Source: J027 sp034437655
Lineage (GTDB): Bacteria; Chloroflexota; Anaerolineae; Aggregatilineales; J027
Direction of reading: 5' to 3'
Length of the DNA stretch: 64,000 bases
Assembly: GCA_034437655.1 (NCBI GenBank)
Contig: DAOTTU010000063.1
Span: forward strand, 186,001-250,000
Part shown: in pieces, positions 62,482 through 64,000 of the stretch
How positions within the stretch are numbered: the first letter of the stretch is position 1
How the letters are laid out: each line of letters opens with the position of its first letter
Notes under the pieces: model-generated
The model's database searches: none
What the model was told of the DNA's origin: nothing
What the model saw: only the letters and a program-made list of their open reading frames with translations
Program-made: the position numbers and the translations under genes

Positions 62482-63204
62482 ATGAGTACCATAAACCTTA
62501 AAGTAGATCATGCGACACTAACTACTGCCCTCGATGATGACCGTCCTCTATTGCTGTGGATGGGTACCGATGGTGAAACGCCACCCAGTGACGTAAAGAA
62601 AGCGCTTGAAGAAGCGTCTACTAAATATGAAGGGCGCTTACATGTCTTTATCGGTGATACCCACGCGATGCCAGACCTTAAAGCGCAATTCAATGTCGGT
62701 AAGCGTGCCCTTGCTATTGGCTGGCACAACGGCGAAGTCGTGAACCGCCGCCAGCGTCCCTGGGCCACTGACATTCAAAGCCTGGCCGAAAAACTTGCTG
62801 CACTTGCACCTCAACGTGAACCGCAAGCAGCCGATACTAACAGTACTGCCAATAAGGAGATTGATATGAAACCTGTCGACGTAACCGACGCCACATTCGA
62901 AGCCGAAGTCCTGAATCATGAATTGCCAGTTGTCGTGGACTTCTGGGCCGAATGGTGCGGGCCCTGTCGGATGGTTGCACCAATTCTAGACAAGCTCGCT
63001 GGCGAATACGCTGGCAAAGTTCGCATTGCAAAAGTCGATGTGGACGCGAACCCCGGGCTGGCGCAAGCCTTCCGTATTCAGAGCATCCCAACCATGATGT
63101 TCATCAAAGAAGGCAAGATTGTTGGCCAGCAGGCCGGTGCATTGCCAGAACCTGTGCTGCGTGACGCCTTCGAACAGTTGATTGAATTCGAAATCCCGGC
63201 GTAA
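62482..63204 (+). CDS. two-domain thioredoxin-like protein
   Basis: 240 residues. Residues 1-110 have a thioredoxin-like pattern without a CxxC pair ('LLLWMGTDGETPPSDV'). Residues 128-240 are a complete thioredoxin with active site Cys159-Gly-Pro-Cys162 in 'DFWAEWCGPCRMVAP', and 'QSIPTMMFIKEGK' with the cis-Pro. Thioredoxin reduces protein disulphides in the cytoplasm. An internal ATG at 62866 with AAGGAG six bases upstream could yield the thioredoxin domain alone (112 residues). A terminator follows. Confidence 0.88.
   Translation: MSTINLKVDHATLTTALDDDRPLLLWMGTDGETPPSDVKKALEEASTKYEGRLHVFIGDTHAMPDLKAQFNVGKRALAIGWHNGEVVNRRQRPWATDIQSLAEKLAALAPQREPQAADTNSTANKEIDMKPVDVTDATFEAEVLNHELPVVVDFWAEWCGPCRMVAPILDKLAGEYAGKVRIAKVDVDANPGLAQAFRIQSIPTMMFIKEGKIVGQQAGALPEPVLRDAFEQLIEFEIPA
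62854..62868 (+). promoter_or_regulatory. internal ribosome site and start codon within the thioredoxin gene
   Basis: AAGGAG (62854-62859) is six bases from an in-frame ATG at 62866-62868, at the start of the second thioredoxin domain. It could produce a separate 112-residue thioredoxin, or be the remnant of two fused genes. Confidence 0.55.
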
Positions 63205-63254
63205 CGTATCCGCTACCTTCTGTAGTCGAAAAACCGAATACCCCACCCTCATTG

Positions 63255-63276
63255 CCCCCGGCGATGGGGGTTTTTT
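63255..63276 (+). terminator. rho-independent terminator after the thioredoxin gene
   Basis: Five G-C pairs (63255-63259 with 63266-63270) and a six-base loop are followed by six T. It lies about 50 bases after the stop. Confidence 0.7.
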
Positions 63277-63291
63277 GTTTGGGGCAGTTGC

Positions 63292-63300
63292 TGTTATATT
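63292..63300 (+). promoter_or_regulatory. extended -10 promoter for the Clp-like gene
   Basis: TG-T-TATATT is a good extended -10, 37 bases before the ATG at 63337. No clear -35 is seen; the thioredoxin terminator lies just upstream, so this gene has its own promoter. Confidence 0.45.
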
Positions 63301-63336
63301 ATCAGGGTCAATTGACTGTCCCCCGAGAGGATCGTT

Positions 63337-64000
63337 ATGGGCTCATTGAATCCAAATTTGCTTTCCCCTGATGTCGTTACCATTATCGCTGATGCGGTTG
63401 ATTTATCGGATCGGCTGCTGAAGCGCAACATTTTGCCAGAAGCAACGCTGTGGGCGTTGTTGCAACGGCAGGATACGGCCGGTTTTCGGTTGGTGCAGCA
63501 TTTTGTCGAACGACGTGGCGTCGACCTGACACGGCTGGAACGCCAACTTCGGCTTGCTGTTGAGTCGCGTGAAGACAAAAATGGCGACCTGGACTTCTTG
63601 CTGCCGGGTGGGGGGCGCTTCCCGATTAGTCGACAGCTTATCATCGCGTTAGATGAGGGCTTGAGTATTGCACAGGCGCAGGGTGGGCGCGCGATTGATG
63701 CCGACCACCTGCTTATGGCATTGACGGATCGCCGCATCGGTACGGGGACAATCTTGCAACAACACGGCATTACGCAAGCGGCCATGCAATCGCTCTCTGA
63801 GCCAACGCTGGTGCGCCGCCGGGAAGTTTCTACGATTATTGATTATGTGGAAGCGGCACGTGCTGGCGAGTTGCAGGCGGTTCATTTCCGTGAAGACTTG
63901 CTGCGTGACATGTTCAACGTGGTGTCACAAACGATGCGCCGCCACCTGCTGCTGCTTGGGCCAGACGGTATCGGTAAACGCACACTTGGCTATTCAATGG
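63337..64000 (+). CDS. AAA+ Clp-type ATPase, N-terminal part (cut by window edge)
   Basis: The first 221 codons are present. The N-terminal region is a helical ClpA/ClpC-like repeat domain ('ALDEGLSIAQAQGGRAIDAD' and 'HLLMALTDRRIGTG'). It is followed by the start of the first AAA+ domain, with 'HFREDLLRDMFNVVSQTMRR' and Walker A 'LLGPDGIGKRTLGYS'. Clp ATPases unfold proteins for ClpP or for other uses. GAGAGG lies six bases before the ATG. Length and C-terminus are outside the window, so ClpA, ClpB, ClpC or a Clp-like regulator cannot be separated. Confidence 0.8.
   Translation, partial: MGSLNPNLLSPDVVTIIADAVDLSDRLLKRNILPEATLWALLQRQDTAGFRLVQHFVERRGVDLTRLERQLRLAVESREDKNGDLDFLLPGGGRFPISRQLIIALDEGLSIAQAQGGRAIDADHLLMALTDRRIGTGTILQQHGITQAAMQSLSEPTLVRRREVSTIIDYVEAARAGELQAVHFREDLLRDMFNVVSQTMRRHLLLLGPDGIGKRTLGYSM

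Noticed and set aside
1..64000. CRISPR arrays, tRNA or rRNA genes, insertion sequences, prophage
   Set aside because: No spaced repeats, no tRNA-like cloverleaf or CCA end, no transposase, integrase or phage motifs were found by reading both strands.

Overview
The window is ordinary bacterial chromosome: about 59 protein genes with short gaps, on both strands, with mid-range base composition. It holds no rRNA, tRNA, insertion sequence, prophage or CRISPR array. The style suggests a Chloroflexota bacterium, probably Anaerolineae-like. Reasons are the many secreted or single-pass proteins with Thr/Pro-rich linkers, beta-propeller, SH3-like and C39-peptidase/TPR proteins, frequent GTG and TTG starts, and many small two-component proteins. 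There is no 16S rRNA or marker search behind this, so it is an inference.

Layout. 1-3804 (+): end of an ABC-2 exporter (ATPase and permease), a membrane NERD-like protein and a LysM/propeller lipoprotein. 8887-3822 (-): a tight run of a secreted sugar-dehydrogenase-like protein, two paralogous membrane-anchored C39 peptidase/TPR proteins and an RmlC-like epimerase. 9117-16397: an unknown acidic protein, homoserine kinase, a GT39-type membrane glycosyltransferase with a methyltransferase, a tRNA-dihydrouridine synthase coupled to a MOSC-like protein, and a duplicated SH3-like secreted protein. 16466-31290: a processive GT2, a histidine kinase, a membrane-anchored TIR-like protein with a beta-rich membrane partner, an acetyltransferase, a GT1, and a signalling block (CheY, receiver-adenylate cyclase, degenerate hybrid kinase). 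MurE, a PAS kinase, a MerR-like regulator and a secreted protein follow.

31297-45986: argS, an orphan ABC-2-like permease, KptA, a fumarylacetoacetase-family enzyme, a membrane-anchored methyltransferase with a zinc ribbon, mreB with a TerB/PH-like gene, a flippase-like membrane protein, an M1 peptidase, and a von Willebrand/propeller gene broken by a 7-bp tandem duplication. 46107-64000: pfkA with a terminator, an ECF sigma/anti-sigma pair, gltX, a stand-alone B3/4 protein and miaB, then a PIG-V-like mannosyltransferase broken by a one-base frameshift. A response regulator, another ABC-2-like permease, small membrane proteins, uvrA, a double thioredoxin with an internal start, and the start of a Clp-type AAA+ gene complete the window.

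Themes. Housekeeping genes for translation, DNA repair, glycolysis and cell wall are mixed with envelope genes and signalling genes. No compact defence island is visible. The items most worth a second look are the membrane TIR-like locus (19214-20874), the pseudo-hybrid-kinase/cyclase pair (23829-25921), the C39/TPR tandem, the double thioredoxin, and the two frameshifted genes whose reading frames are restored by very small edits.
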